Below, in pieces: positions 1-8,168 of a stretch of 64,000 nt of DNA; the stretch's first letter is position 1; each line of letters starts with the position of its first letter. The DNA is from Bifidobacterium callitrichos DSM 23973 (GTDB lineage Bacteria; Actinomycetota; Actinomycetes; Actinomycetales; Bifidobacteriaceae). Location: assembly GCF_000741175.1 (NCBI RefSeq), contig NZ_JGYS01000003.1, forward strand, positions 224,926 through 288,925. The letters run 5' to 3'. The position numbers and the translations under genes are program-made. The notes beneath the pieces were generated by a model, which made no database searches, had not been told where the DNA came from, and was given only the letters and a program-made list of their open reading frames with translations.

Positions 1-299
1 TGTGCGAGCGTGTTCAGGGCGTGGATGTCTTCGTATTCGCCGGGCCGGTAGTCGAGTGCGGCGAGCAGTCCCGTGTATTCGTGGTCGAAGATGCCGTATT
101 CCTCGTAGACGACGCCTCCTTGGCGTCCGATCTCATAGGCTTGCTGCGCGTCGAGCGTCAGTCCGACCTGTTCGGTGAGGAACCGGTCGATCCGCTGCTC
201 GTCCGTGGGCAGGCGCAGCCATCCGCCGATGAGCGTGCCCTCGTTGTATCGGCCGAGGTTGCCTACCCATACGTTGATCGTCAGATCGTCTTCCGCCAT
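1..299 (-). CDS. ArdA-like antirestriction protein, partial (C-terminus beyond window)
   Basis: The minus-strand frame opens MAEDDLTINVWVGNLGRY and continues with NEGTLIGGWLRLP, a later EEYGIFDHEYTG and a run ending EDIHALNTLA. This is the pattern of ArdA proteins, acidic DNA mimics that inhibit type I restriction enzymes when mobile DNA enters a new host. About 99 residues are visible before the window ends, so the protein is cut here rather than broken. Two ATGs lie in tandem; the second (299) sits six bases after AAGGAG and is preferred. The start overlaps the stop of the upstream gene, so the two are probably translationally coupled. It is the last visible gene of a minus-strand mobile-element operon. 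Confidence 0.75.
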   Translation of the reverse strand, partial: MAEDDLTINVWVGNLGRYNEGTLIGGWLRLPTDEQRIDRFLTEQVGLTLDAQQAYEIGRQGGVVYEEYGIFDHEYTGLLAALDYRPGEYEDIHALNTLA

Positions 300-1297
300 C
301 ATCGGCTCCTTGTCTGTGTTTGCGCCTGCGTTCTTGCCGGCGTGGTGGATGGTGTCTGTGCACGGCGTTTGGCCCTGTCCTTGATGGCGTCGAGCGTCCG
401 GCTCTTGCCGGCCGTCTGGGATTGCGCGGCCGCCTGTTCGGGGTTCTCCGGGCCGGGTGCTGCTGCTGGCGGTTCCTCGCCGGTTCGGGTGCCGGTGGCG
501 GTGACCGGTTTGTTTTCGGCGTGTTGCCTCGCGTAGGCCATGCGTTGCGCTTTGACGGCGCGGCACAGCTGCCATGCGTCGTCGATGCGCATGGTCTCGC
601 GTTGTTCGCCTTTGCCGCGCCACAGTTCCACCGGTTCGCCGGGTTTGAAGCTGACGGTCACGTCGCGCCCGTTCAGTTTGGCGTCCCGTGCATGGTCGGT
701 CAGGAAGCGGTCGAGCTGCCATCCGGTCAGGTCCACGCCGCGGATGCTGGTGCCTTGCGGTATCGCCACGCGCATCTTGTCGAACGTGCGCCCGTCCTTG
801 GAGGTCATCCGGTACAGGTGCACGTAGCTGTTGGGGAAGTTCACGCGCGGCCAGATCTCCTTTGTTCTTCCGCCGGCCGCGGGTTGCGTCGGCTGCTCGC
901 CGCCGGGACGGCCGACGGCCGTCCCGTCCTGCTTTGGCTCCGGGGCCGGGGTATGCGTGTTCCCGGGATGTTCGGGCTGCCATTGCGTCGGCGTCTGCAT
1001 GGCGTCGGGCGTGTTCCATGATCGTGCGGCCTGCGTGCGGATGCGTTGGGCGATCTCGTCGGAGGCCTGGTCGAGGTCCGGCGCGGGGAAGCCGATCGCG
1101 GCGTCGGGCCATGCCTGGTTGTGGCGTCGGATGGCGTCATCGACGACCATGCGGGCGACCTGGTCCAGCCGGTTGTCCTGCGGCATGCCGGCGGCCGCGT
1201 ATTGCTCGCCGCGTCGTGCGATGTCCGCCAGGGCCTGCCGGTCGTTGTCGATGAGGTTGTCCATGAGCCAACGCGCGTTGGCTGAAAGCTCGGGCAT
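299..1297 (-). CDS. Conjugative-element protein of unknown function (332 aa)
   Basis: I do not recognise a named family. The protein has an alpha-helical N-terminus (MPELSANARWLMDNLIDND, about residues 1-100), a Pro/Thr/Gln-rich linker (about 100-145), a compact central part with WPRVNFPNSYVHLYRM and IPQGTSIRGVDLTGWQ (about 150-240), and a basic, Thr/Gln-rich tail. The centre looks like a plasmid or ICE helper domain that accompanies relaxases and antirestriction proteins in actinobacteria. It lies between the PcfB-like gene and ardA on the same strand, with a stop-start overlap to ardA. A role in transfer or establishment is an inference from position only. Confidence 0.6.
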   Translation of the reverse strand: MPELSANARWLMDNLIDNDRQALADIARRGEQYAAAGMPQDNRLDQVARMVVDDAIRRHNQAWPDAAIGFPAPDLDQASDEIAQRIRTQAARSWNTPDAMQTPTQWQPEHPGNTHTPAPEPKQDGTAVGRPGGEQPTQPAAGGRTKEIWPRVNFPNSYVHLYRMTSKDGRTFDKMRVAIPQGTSIRGVDLTGWQLDRFLTDHARDAKLNGRDVTVSFKPGEPVELWRGKGEQRETMRIDDAWQLCRAVKAQRMAYARQHAENKPVTATGTRTGEEPPAAAPGPENPEQAAAQSQTAGKSRTLDAIKDRAKRRAQTPSTTPARTQAQTQTRSR

Positions 1298-1336
1298 GGC
1301 GATGCTCCTTTCCGGTCATGGTCGTCGCGCATCCGT

Positions 1337-2239
1337 TCACCGGGTGCGGGTGCGTTGTTTCGAGGGCGCGGTGCGGCGTTGGCCTTCGATGCGTTTGCCG
1401 GCCCGCTTGCGGATGTCGTTCAGGGTCTGTTGTTTGGTTTTGGGGCGTCGCACGCCGCCGTCCGGGGCGGGGATGTCCATGCGGCTCCAGTCCAGGCCCC
1501 GCGAGCGTGCGGTCAGGGATTCGATCGCGTCGGCGATACGTCTGGCCTGGCCGGCCGGGTAGGTGAAGCGCACCGTGTCGTCGGCGACCCGTTGCGTGTG
1601 GTGGGGTATGTGGAGCCGGTCGAGCTGGTCGGTGATGATCGCGGCGTCACGGTCCCAGGGCACCGTGCGGAAGTCGAACCGGCCGTTCGATGGCGATTCG
1701 GCGTCGAAGGCGAGGCGCAGCGCGTCGTCGGATGGTTCGAGGAACGGGTTCGGCTCCTCCCGTTCCGGCATCGGCGTCGTCTCCATGGACGGCTGCGCGT
1801 GGTCGGCGCCACCGGGTTCGGGAATCGTGGCGGTCTCCTGTTGGGCGAGTTCCCGGTTGAGGCGCTCGACGATGCGCGAGACGACGTGGTTGACCTCGTC
1901 GGCGTCCCTGCCTTGGAAGTGGAGGAAGGTGCGGCCGGTGTCGCGGTCGTGCTCGATGTGGAAGGTGATGCCGGCCTTTTTCAGGTCGTGTTCGAGCTGC
2001 CGGGCGTATCGTCCGGTGACTTCCTGCACGTTGATCGGCTCGCCGGTGCGATGCAGGGTTTTGCCGTCCACCTTGCCGGTGGTCCTGATGCGCCGCAGTG
2101 TCTCGCCGGTGGCGTGCACGCCGATGCCAAGCAGGTGCAGCGCCTTGTCGAGCCCGTATTTGGTCACGTCGATGATGACGCGTGTGCCTTGCTCGCTGAC
2201 GCGCATCATGAGTTCCTGTGCCTGGTCCTCGGCCGCCAT
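1337..2239 (-). CDS. PcfB/DUF3801-like conjugation protein
   Basis: 300 residues. The N-terminal 180 residues carry GKTLHRTGEPINVQEVTGRY, a segment on Tyr/Arg-rich helices, and FLHFQGRDADEVNHVVSRIV. This order (GK-x-L, then KKAGITFHIEHD, then F-x-GRDAD) matches the DUF3801/PcfB family, accessory proteins that help relaxases and coupling proteins at the relaxosome of Gram-positive conjugative elements. A second, looser domain with a similar fold follows (DFRTVPWDRDAAIITDQLDRL, then TVRFTYPAGQARRIADAI), so the family domain may be present twice. The tail is basic. The gene sits directly downstream of the relaxase gene. Family assignment is by motif memory; the duplicated second half is an inference. 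Confidence 0.6.
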   Translation of the reverse strand: MAAEDQAQELMMRVSEQGTRVIIDVTKYGLDKALHLLGIGVHATGETLRRIRTTGKVDGKTLHRTGEPINVQEVTGRYARQLEHDLKKAGITFHIEHDRDTGRTFLHFQGRDADEVNHVVSRIVERLNRELAQQETATIPEPGGADHAQPSMETTPMPEREEPNPFLEPSDDALRLAFDAESPSNGRFDFRTVPWDRDAAIITDQLDRLHIPHHTQRVADDTVRFTYPAGQARRIADAIESLTARSRGLDWSRMDIPAPDGGVRRPKTKQQTLNDIRKRAGKRIEGQRRTAPSKQRTRTR

Positions 2240-2290
2240 GGGATTCTCCCGTCATCCGTCGTGGTTCGTTGCGTTCCAGCTTCCGCCGGC

Positions 2291-3742
2291 TCACCGGTTC
2301 CTGCGGCGGACACGATGCCCGTCATCGCGGCGTTGCGCGCGCCGTGCGCCGTCGGAGCGTTCGGAGGCTGGCGCGGTGCGGGCGATGAGCCGGCGCAGGG
2401 CGAGGGCGTCGGAAGCCAGGTTGCGGGTCTCCTGCTCCTCGATGGCGAGCTGGGCTTCCAGTCCCGTGGCGTCGGCTCCCTGATCGTGGTTGTCGGCGAT
2501 GAGCGCGATCAGGGCGCGCATGTGCTTCGCGTTGCGTTCGACGGAGTCGGTGAGTCGGCCGAGCGTCGCCAATCGGCCGTCGCCCTCATCAATGACTTGG
2601 GCGAGCACATTGAGCTCGCGCAGGCTGTCGGCGAGCCGGTCGCAGGCGATCGCCTGACGCAGCGCGCGCCCGTTCACGCCGGTCATGTCCCGGCCGTCGA
2701 ACCGTTGCCGACAGTAGTCCTCAAGTCGCAGCGCGGGCCGTGCGAACCATGCGTACAGGCTCTCGCAGTCCGTTGACCGCACATAGCCGCCGTTCCCGTC
2801 GGTGAGCACCTGTCTGACGTCGTCGGACAGGTAGGCGTGCCAGATCCTTCCGTCGCGCACGAGCCGGTCGCACGGTATTGCCAGGTGCAGGCGTCCGTGC
2901 GTGCCGGGCACCCGCACGGTCACCGCCGTATCCGTCCGACGGGTGATCATGGCCTCATGGAAGATGATCTCGCTGAGCGTGCGCCGGTGGATCTTGCCCA
3001 TGACGGCGAGCATGTTGTACGCCACGCCCAGTCGCCGGTCTCGGATTCCGCGGGTCTGCCCGCATGACGTGTAGGTGATGCGTCCGCCGCGAACGGTCGC
3101 GTTGACGCCGAGCGTCGCGAGTTCGCGGCGGAATCCCGCGAAGTCATGGGCGTTCATGCAGGCCGTGTCGATGCTGGTGCGCAGCCGGTCCTTGAGGTTG
3201 CCGCCTCTGGCGCTCAGGTGGAGTTCCCCGATCGACGGGGCCACGCGCCCGGACTGTTCCGGCATGAGGATGTGCAGCCCGTATTCGCGGCACAGCCGGT
3301 CGCTGATCTTCCGCCATTCGCCCAAAGTCCCTTTCCGCAGACGCAGGGCCTTGCCCGTAATCCGGTCTGCCGGGCAGATGAGGATGTGGTTGTGCATGTG
3401 GGACCTGTCGGTGTGGGTGGCGATCACGTAGTCGTGCGTGCCTCCGGTGATCTCCCGGACGAACCGTTCCCCGATCAGATGCGCCAATCGGGGCGTGACC
3501 TGGTCGGTGGGATCGAACGATTGGATCACGTGCAGCGCCAACACGGCGCCCCGTCGGCGTGAGCCGCCTTTCGTGGCGTCCAACGCACGTTCGAAGCCGC
3601 GGGCGATGGACTCGGCGTCCGTGATGTCATCGCCGACGGTGGTCGAGGCCCACCGGTAGCCGTCGGTCTTGGCCGGGTTCGTCACGTAGGCGATGCTGCG
3701 GGCGAGCGTGCTTTTGATCTTGCCGATCTTGACTACAGCCAT
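2291..3742 (-). CDS. MobP-type relaxase / mobilization nuclease
   Basis: 483 residues. Relaxases nick oriT, stay covalently bound to the strand and lead it into the recipient. The N-terminal domain (about 1-200) shows SIAYVTNPAKT with candidate catalytic Tyr19, then HVIQSF around 71-76, and the metal-binding triad HTDRSHMHNHI at 110-120 (His115, His117, His119), which is diagnostic for the Relaxase (PF03432) family. The rest is helical with a short basic end, without a helicase or primase domain, so this is a mobilization rather than a TraA-type relaxase. It overlaps the 3' end of mobC by ten bases, the normal mobC-mobA coupling. Confidence 0.88.
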   Translation of the reverse strand: MAVVKIGKIKSTLARSIAYVTNPAKTDGYRWASTTVGDDITDAESIARGFERALDATKGGSRRRGAVLALHVIQSFDPTDQVTPRLAHLIGERFVREITGGTHDYVIATHTDRSHMHNHILICPADRITGKALRLRKGTLGEWRKISDRLCREYGLHILMPEQSGRVAPSIGELHLSARGGNLKDRLRTSIDTACMNAHDFAGFRRELATLGVNATVRGGRITYTSCGQTRGIRDRRLGVAYNMLAVMGKIHRRTLSEIIFHEAMITRRTDTAVTVRVPGTHGRLHLAIPCDRLVRDGRIWHAYLSDDVRQVLTDGNGGYVRSTDCESLYAWFARPALRLEDYCRQRFDGRDMTGVNGRALRQAIACDRLADSLRELNVLAQVIDEGDGRLATLGRLTDSVERNAKHMRALIALIADNHDQGADATGLEAQLAIEEQETRNLASDALALRRLIARTAPASERSDGARRAQRRDDGHRVRRRNR

Positions 3743-4137
3743 TCGGGCACCCCTTTGGGGTCGACGTCGGTCTCCACCCGGATGCTCAGGCCCGCGACCA
3801 GTCGTTCCGCCTGGCGCAGCTCGTCGAACACGCGCGAGAGCATGGCCAGGTCCGTCTCCCGCGTGGTGTTCGCGTGACGGGCGATCTGGTTGACGTTGTT
3901 GCCGATCCTCGCCAGTTGGGCGCTCACGTCATGCAGGTTCGCGGGCACGGTGATGTTGACGCGGTGGGCGCATCTGATCCGGTTGCGGGCGAACGCCATC
4001 CATCCCACGGGCCTGAGCCCGGCTTGGATACGCTGACGGTTCTCCACTTTGAGCGAGTCCGCCACCCACCGCCATTCCTCCTCGCTGAACGTGACCGTCT
4101 TGCGGATCGTCCTGGAACGGTTGCCTTTCCAGCCCAT
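3733..4137 (-). CDS. mobC: MobC-like relaxosome accessory protein
   Basis: 134 residues from the ATG at 4137, which follows AGGAGG with good spacing; longer readings upstream have no ribosome site. The N-terminus is a ribbon-helix-helix-like segment (RTIRKTVTFSEEEWRWVADSL), and the C-terminal half contains IGNNVNQIARHANTTRE, the signature of the MobC family. MobC opens DNA around the nick site and recruits the relaxase. It precedes and overlaps the relaxase gene. The candidate oriT lies just upstream (4138-4426). Confidence 0.85.
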   Translation of the reverse strand: MGWKGNRSRTIRKTVTFSEEEWRWVADSLKVENRQRIQAGLRPVGWMAFARNRIRCAHRVNITVPANLHDVSAQLARIGNNVNQIARHANTTRETDLAMLSRVFDELRQAERLVAGLSIRVETDVDPKGVPEWL

Positions 4138-4426
4138 CGGCGCCTCCTCATATCGGGTTCCACGGGTGTCCCGCGATCGGCCCCGAGCTTCGCGGGGCCG
4201 CGCCGGTGTACGTACACCGGCGATGCTTGCTGCACACCAACCGCCCCTCCGGGGAGGGATGGTTGCGGCACCGGTCAGTTTCACCTTCGTGCCACGCCAT
4301 GCGCGGCGGACTCCATGTCACGTTTCGCATGCCGGTGCCGGTTCCGTTTTCGTGTCCGCCGGCATCATGGCCGGCGTCGTTCTACGATGCGGGGCAACGA
4401 AGAACAATCACCGTGAGGAGACCGTC
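4138..4426. other. Candidate origin of transfer (oriT) between divergent mob genes
   Basis: This 289-bp noncoding stretch separates mobC (minus) from the 168-residue gene at 4427 (plus). It holds a perfect 22-bp palindrome at 4201-4222 (half-site CGCCGGTGTAC) and a second short GC-rich hairpin near 4250-4262 (CCCCTCC/GGGGAGG). Relaxases of the mobCA arrangement usually act on an oriT just upstream of mobC. The nick site itself cannot be read from sequence alone; the palindrome could also be an operator for the divergent promoters. Confidence 0.45.
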
Positions 4427-4933
4427 ATGGCGAAGCCGAGGGAACGCAACCGGGCGATGCGCGCCATCGCCGACAACGCATTGGATGCCGAGTTGGAGGC
4501 GCTTCGGCGCAAACGCGGCGAACTGTCGCGTTTGGGCATCCTGCTGGACGACATGCGCTGGGCCGCGGAACGATTCCGCGACGCCGCCCAGTCGTTCTGC
4601 GACGACCATCACATGCCGCGCGCCCAGCTTGTGCGCACGCTCAGGATGGAGCCGAGGGAGACGGGCATGGCGTTCCATGCCGTCACGCCCGACTACGGAC
4701 ATGCCAATCCCGCCGATAGCCATGGCGAAATCCATGATGGCGCGGATTCGGCCGTCGAATCCGGCGGCCGACCGGCATCCGCCGCCGATGCGCCGGAGAC
4801 TGCCCTGACGAAGGACAACGCCGCAACGGAGAATGCGGCTGATGCCATGGATGCTGACACGTCCGGTTCGATTGGATTGGACCCGGAGGGGTTGCGATTC
4901 GGTTTCCCGCGTCCTGGCGGCTACGCTGGATGA
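4427..4933 (+). CDS. Small mobilization-region protein, unknown function (168 aa)
   Basis: Start chosen at ATG 4427, preceded by GTGAGGAG; the frame is open further upstream but without a ribosome site. The N-terminal 75 residues are charged and helical (MAKPRERNRAMRAIADNALD, then ALRRKRGELSRLGILLDDMRWAAERF), consistent with a coiled coil or a DNA-binding relaxosome helper. The C-terminal half is low-complexity and acidic (Ala/Asp/Glu-rich). It is transcribed divergently from mobC across the putative oriT and is followed by a small membrane protein. I recognise no family. Confidence 0.55.
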   Translation: MAKPRERNRAMRAIADNALDAELEALRRKRGELSRLGILLDDMRWAAERFRDAAQSFCDDHHMPRAQLVRTLRMEPRETGMAFHAVTPDYGHANPADSHGEIHDGADSAVESGGRPASAADAPETALTKDNAATENAADAMDADTSGSIGLDPEGLRFGFPRPGGYAG

Positions 4934-4961
4934 CATTGGCGACATACGGGAGGTGACGGCG

Positions 4962-5294
4962 ATGCCGATGCTGCTGGTGATGCTTGGCCTGTCGCTGGCG
5001 ACGGGCGTGATACGCACGCTGATGCGGGGCGTGGCCTCGTGCCTTGCCCTGCTCGCGCACCCGTTGCGGCTCGTGGTGTTCCTCGCGAATTCCGTGTTCA
5101 CGGCGTTCGCCATGCTGTCGGGATTGCTCATGCTGGCGTTCCTGCTCATGCATTTCCTCGCCGGCTCGGACGCTCCGGCATTGGACGGCTCTTTCACGTT
5201 AATCGTCGCCGCGTTCCTCACGGCCGTGCTTGCGAGCATGCTCATGGATTGGTGCGACGCGCGGCTCCGACGACGCTCCGCCCGCCACGGCTGA
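4962..5294 (+). CDS. Small membrane protein of the mobilization region
   Basis: 110 residues from ATG 4962, downstream of GGGAGGTGA. There are three or four hydrophobic segments: MPMLLVMLGLSLATGVI, then LALLAHPLRLVVFLANSVFTAF, then MLSGLLMLAFLLMHFLAG, and a last one near LIVAAFLTAVLASMLMDW. The end is short and basic. No family is recognised. It follows the 168-residue gene by 28 bp and is probably co-transcribed; a role in transfer or membrane anchoring is only inferred from position. A GTG nine bases upstream is an alternative start. Confidence 0.5.
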   Translation: MPMLLVMLGLSLATGVIRTLMRGVASCLALLAHPLRLVVFLANSVFTAFAMLSGLLMLAFLLMHFLAGSDAPALDGSFTLIVAAFLTAVLASMLMDWCDARLRRRSARHG

Positions 5295-5409
5295 GCGTCA
5301 CCCGCCGCCGCTTGGCTCCGGCAGGTGCGGGCGCGCATGCGCCGTCACGTTTCGCCGTCCGCGCCCGGACTGGGCGGAACCCGTATTCCGGTTCCGCCCA
5401 GTCCGTCGT

Positions 5410-6969
5410 CTATTCGGCGTCTTCCGGTTCGCCGGATGCGTCGTCGGTCTGCGACGTCCCGTCGTCGTCCGGTTCGCCGTCCTGCCCTATGCCGGCATCC
5501 CCGCCATTGTCGTCGTCATCGATTGGCGCGAGGGAGCCGTTGAGGGCTTCGGTCTCCGTGTCCGAGGTGCGGTAGCCGAGCGTTTCCAAAGCCTCGTACA
5601 GTGGCGCGGCGTGTTCCGCGATGGTCGCCGCGCCGCGCCACGTTTCCCAGCTGACGCGTTCCTCGGCCAACGCGTAGAGCAGTCCGAACGCGGCCCGTTG
5701 CGGGTCGCCGGCAATCATCGCGGTGACGGACGCGCGTAACGGGTCTTCGGCCTCGCTCTCCGGCTCCTCGGCATCGGCGCCGTCGCCCGTCGTGTCGATG
5801 CCGGTGATTTGCCCCCAGACGTCTTCGGCGTGACTGTCCCATTGGTCGAATCCCTCGGTGAGCGCATCGAGCGCGAATCTCGCGGACAGCAGGGCGACGG
5901 CCCTGCCGATGCCTTTCGGCTGGGATTTCAGTTCCATGAGATGCGTCACGAACGCGATGCGCAAATCACGGCTTGCCCGCGCGAACTCCTTGGCCGGTGC
6001 CGTCTCGCGTTCCTCGCGTTCCCGTTCCTCTCGCCAACGCGCCTCCCGCGCCTCGCGGGCCGCGGTCTCCGCCTCCTCGTCCACGGTCTCGTACAGGACG
6101 ATGCCGCGCGCCCATGACGCGCCTTCGGCCCGCACCCCCACGACGGGCGTGGCACCGTCATGGGAGTCGCGCCATGCGTCGATGGCCTTGGCGATGTCGC
6201 CCGTGGTCAGCATCGTGGTGCGTCGCAATCCCTTCGGCGAGTCATACCAGCCGTCCGTGTTCGGTTGTTCGTCGGCCGCGTCGATGCCCATGCGTTCCAA
6301 TTCGGCTCTCGCCGTGTCGAGCCATTCGCGCCATGTCCGCTCCTGCCGGGCGTGCTTGACGGCCATGTTCCAGTTCTTGCCGCCCGCCGCCTCGGCGAGC
6401 CGTTCCTGAAGGTCCGGATACCGGTCGAAGTCGGCGATGGTTTCCCAGTCGTCGATGCTCAGCTGGGCGGTTCCGGCCTTGCTTCGCGCGTTCTCGCCGA
6501 TGGCGGCTATCTTCAGGCGTCGGCGCACCAATGACACGGAACGGCCGGTACGTTGCGCCGCCTCGTCCACGCCCACGCCCAAATCGAGAAGCCCCTGATA
6601 GCCGTCGGCCTCCTCGATGACGGTCAGGTCGGCGCGCTGGCTGTTCTCCACGAGCATGAGCTCGCGTTGCTCCCGTTCCGACAAATCGGCCACCACGGCG
6701 GGCACCCGGCTCAATCCGGCGAGTTTGGCGGCGGCGAGGCGACGATGCCCGATGACGAGCAGGTAGCGTCCCCGCGGCGTGGGAGTGACGAGCAGGTTCT
6801 GCCGGATGCCCTGCGCGCGTATCGAATCCGCGAGTTCCGACACGTCGCCCACGTCACGGCGCGGGTTCGCGGGGTTCGGGTCGATGAGACCCACGTCCAG
6901 CATGACGATGTTCGATTCGTCCATGCTCTCGTCGGTCATTACGGGACGTTCGATGATTGCGGTTTCCAT
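5410..6969 (-). CDS. ParB/Spo0J-family DNA-binding protein
   Basis: 519 residues from ATG 6969, which follows AAGGAG; the frame runs further upstream but lacks a ribosome site. The ParB N-terminal domain is clear: LIDPNPANPRRDVGDVSELADSI, then the CTP-binding GHRRLAAAKLAGLSRVPAVV (GxRR box), then LMLVENSQRADLTVIEEADG, and a helix-turn-helix around GVDEAAQRTGRSVSLVRRRL. The long C-terminal part is helical with a Glu/Arg-rich coiled coil and an acidic tail, unlike a short chromosomal ParB. No ParA is visible in the window, so it may act in plasmid-type maintenance or as a regulator within the element. Confidence 0.82.
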   Translation of the reverse strand: METAIIERPVMTDESMDESNIVMLDVGLIDPNPANPRRDVGDVSELADSIRAQGIRQNLLVTPTPRGRYLLVIGHRRLAAAKLAGLSRVPAVVADLSEREQRELMLVENSQRADLTVIEEADGYQGLLDLGVGVDEAAQRTGRSVSLVRRRLKIAAIGENARSKAGTAQLSIDDWETIADFDRYPDLQERLAEAAGGKNWNMAVKHARQERTWREWLDTARAELERMGIDAADEQPNTDGWYDSPKGLRRTTMLTTGDIAKAIDAWRDSHDGATPVVGVRAEGASWARGIVLYETVDEEAETAAREAREARWREEREREERETAPAKEFARASRDLRIAFVTHLMELKSQPKGIGRAVALLSARFALDALTEGFDQWDSHAEDVWGQITGIDTTGDGADAEEPESEAEDPLRASVTAMIAGDPQRAAFGLLYALAEERVSWETWRGAATIAEHAAPLYEALETLGYRTSDTETEALNGSLAPIDDDDNGGDAGIGQDGEPDDDGTSQTDDASGEPEDAE

Positions 6970-7058
6970 GATTGTCTCCTTGAAAAAATCGGATGATTGG
7001 GATTGGTCGGGGCTTCCGGCGTCGGAAGCCCCGACCGGATTGAATCCGCGGCCGACGT

Positions 7059-7682
7059 TCAGTGGCGGCGGCGTTCCGTCCATGCGGGGCGGATGCCGTG
7101 TTCGCTGGCCGCGAGCACGAGGGACGCCAGCGAACAGTCGTCATCCAAGGCCAAGGCCTTGAGCGCGCGCACCGCGGCGGCGGTCGAACGGTCGGCCATC
7201 CACAGCAGGTACGCGCACGACGCCATCGGCTGCGCCTCGTATCCGTCCGGCGCGTCGGCCGTCACCGATTCCAGCAACGCCGTCGCGCGTTCCCCGCGTC
7301 GCGTGTCCGGCTGGTAGTCGGCGTCCTTGAACGCCCGTGACAGTTCGCGCATGACCACGGCCGCCGATTCCATCGAATGCGGCTGGGCGTACAGCATGTG
7401 CAGTTCGCCGCCGCCCATTTCGCGCAGCGATGCGAGTATCAGCGCGTCCCGCATGCTCAGGCACTCGGTCATCAGCACCGCCAGCGTGACGCGCTCCTCA
7501 TGGGAGAAGCCGCCCTCGTCGCGCGACAGCAGGCCGTTCCACCTGTCCATCAGGGGCGCGAACCACTTGTCGGCCGCTTGCGCCGGTCCAAGTTCACGCC
7601 GGTCCTGAAGAAACCCGTCGCGTACGCGTTTCGCCAGTCCGGTTCCCGCCATGCGGGTGTCCACCATGTCGTTCATGTCCAT
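7059..7682 (-). CDS. DUF4192-like protein of the mobile element
   Basis: 207 residues from ATG 7682 (ribosome site GGAAAGGACC). The body includes FSHEERVTLAVLMTECLSMRDALILASL and, near the end, a segment on Ala/Leu-rich helices (SCAYLLWMADRSTAAAVRAL, then ALDDDCSLASLVLAASEHG). This resembles the C-terminal half of actinobacterial DUF4192 proteins, which are common beside ParB-like genes on plasmids and integrated elements; their function is unknown. It lies 89 bp upstream of parB on the same strand and may be the first gene of that transcript. Confidence 0.5.
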   Translation of the reverse strand: MDMNDMVDTRMAGTGLAKRVRDGFLQDRRELGPAQAADKWFAPLMDRWNGLLSRDEGGFSHEERVTLAVLMTECLSMRDALILASLREMGGGELHMLYAQPHSMESAAVVMRELSRAFKDADYQPDTRRGERATALLESVTADAPDGYEAQPMASCAYLLWMADRSTAAAVRALKALALDDDCSLASLVLAASEHGIRPAWTERRRH

Positions 7683-8168
7683 CGGTCCTTTCCGTGTGGT
7701 TTCCATTTCGGACACCACCCGCCTGCCATGCGCGTAGGCGGAGAGACCGGAGGCGTGGACCGCGACGATCCGGGCCGTAGCGAAGACGGCATGCTGGTCC
7801 GCCGTCGCAGCGCAGGCACGGGAGCGGCGCGGGACACGGCGCAGGGAACACAGACGGAGCGCATGGCATGCTGGTGGTGGCCGCAAACCCCTCGTCAGAT
7901 TCCGCGCGGCCCACCGCCGCGAGCATGCGAGCGGCCAAGCAACACGGTCATGCGCGTAGCGCATGGCCCGGGGCCGCGTTCCCGCGCCGATTGCGGAGAG
8001 TATGTCGAACAGCCCCGCCTGGAGCATTCTCTCCGCAAGCGGAGCGGGAAGTCCGCGATAAGTTACTGTCATCCGTAGATGTCAAACAGGAGCCAGGTCA
8101 TGGACATGCGAGCCTCGAATCGTAGATAATGGGAGAGCTGTATTCTCGGACAACGAAGAAGGCGTAAG
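7683..8168. other. Intergenic region: promoter and operator of the first two-component system
   Basis: No convincing gene is present; frames across it lack ribosome sites and have unlikely composition (Arg/Ala/Cys-rich). It separates the mobilization genes from the antimicrobial island. Near its right end are the dyad at 8067-8084 and a plausible promoter (TGGACA at 8101-8106, GATAAT at 8125-8130, 18-bp spacer) serving the histidine kinase at 8169. Confidence 0.6.
8067..8084. promoter_or_regulatory. Island dyad, site 1 (upstream of kinase 1)
   Basis: TGTCATC-CGTA-GATGTCA, one base off perfect symmetry. It ends 84 bases before the kinase start, and its centre is about 50 bp upstream of a GATAAT -10 box. 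It belongs to the family TGTCATC-N4-GATGACA found at the other antimicrobial promoters, so it is a candidate binding site for one of the two NarL-type regulators and suggests autoregulation. Confidence 0.55.

Noticed and set aside
1355..2776. 473-codon open frame on the plus strand opposite the PcfB-like and relaxase genes
   Set aside because: It lies antisense to two convincing genes, has no ribosome site, and its composition (Val/Gly/Asp/Arg-rich) is that of a GC-rich shadow frame.
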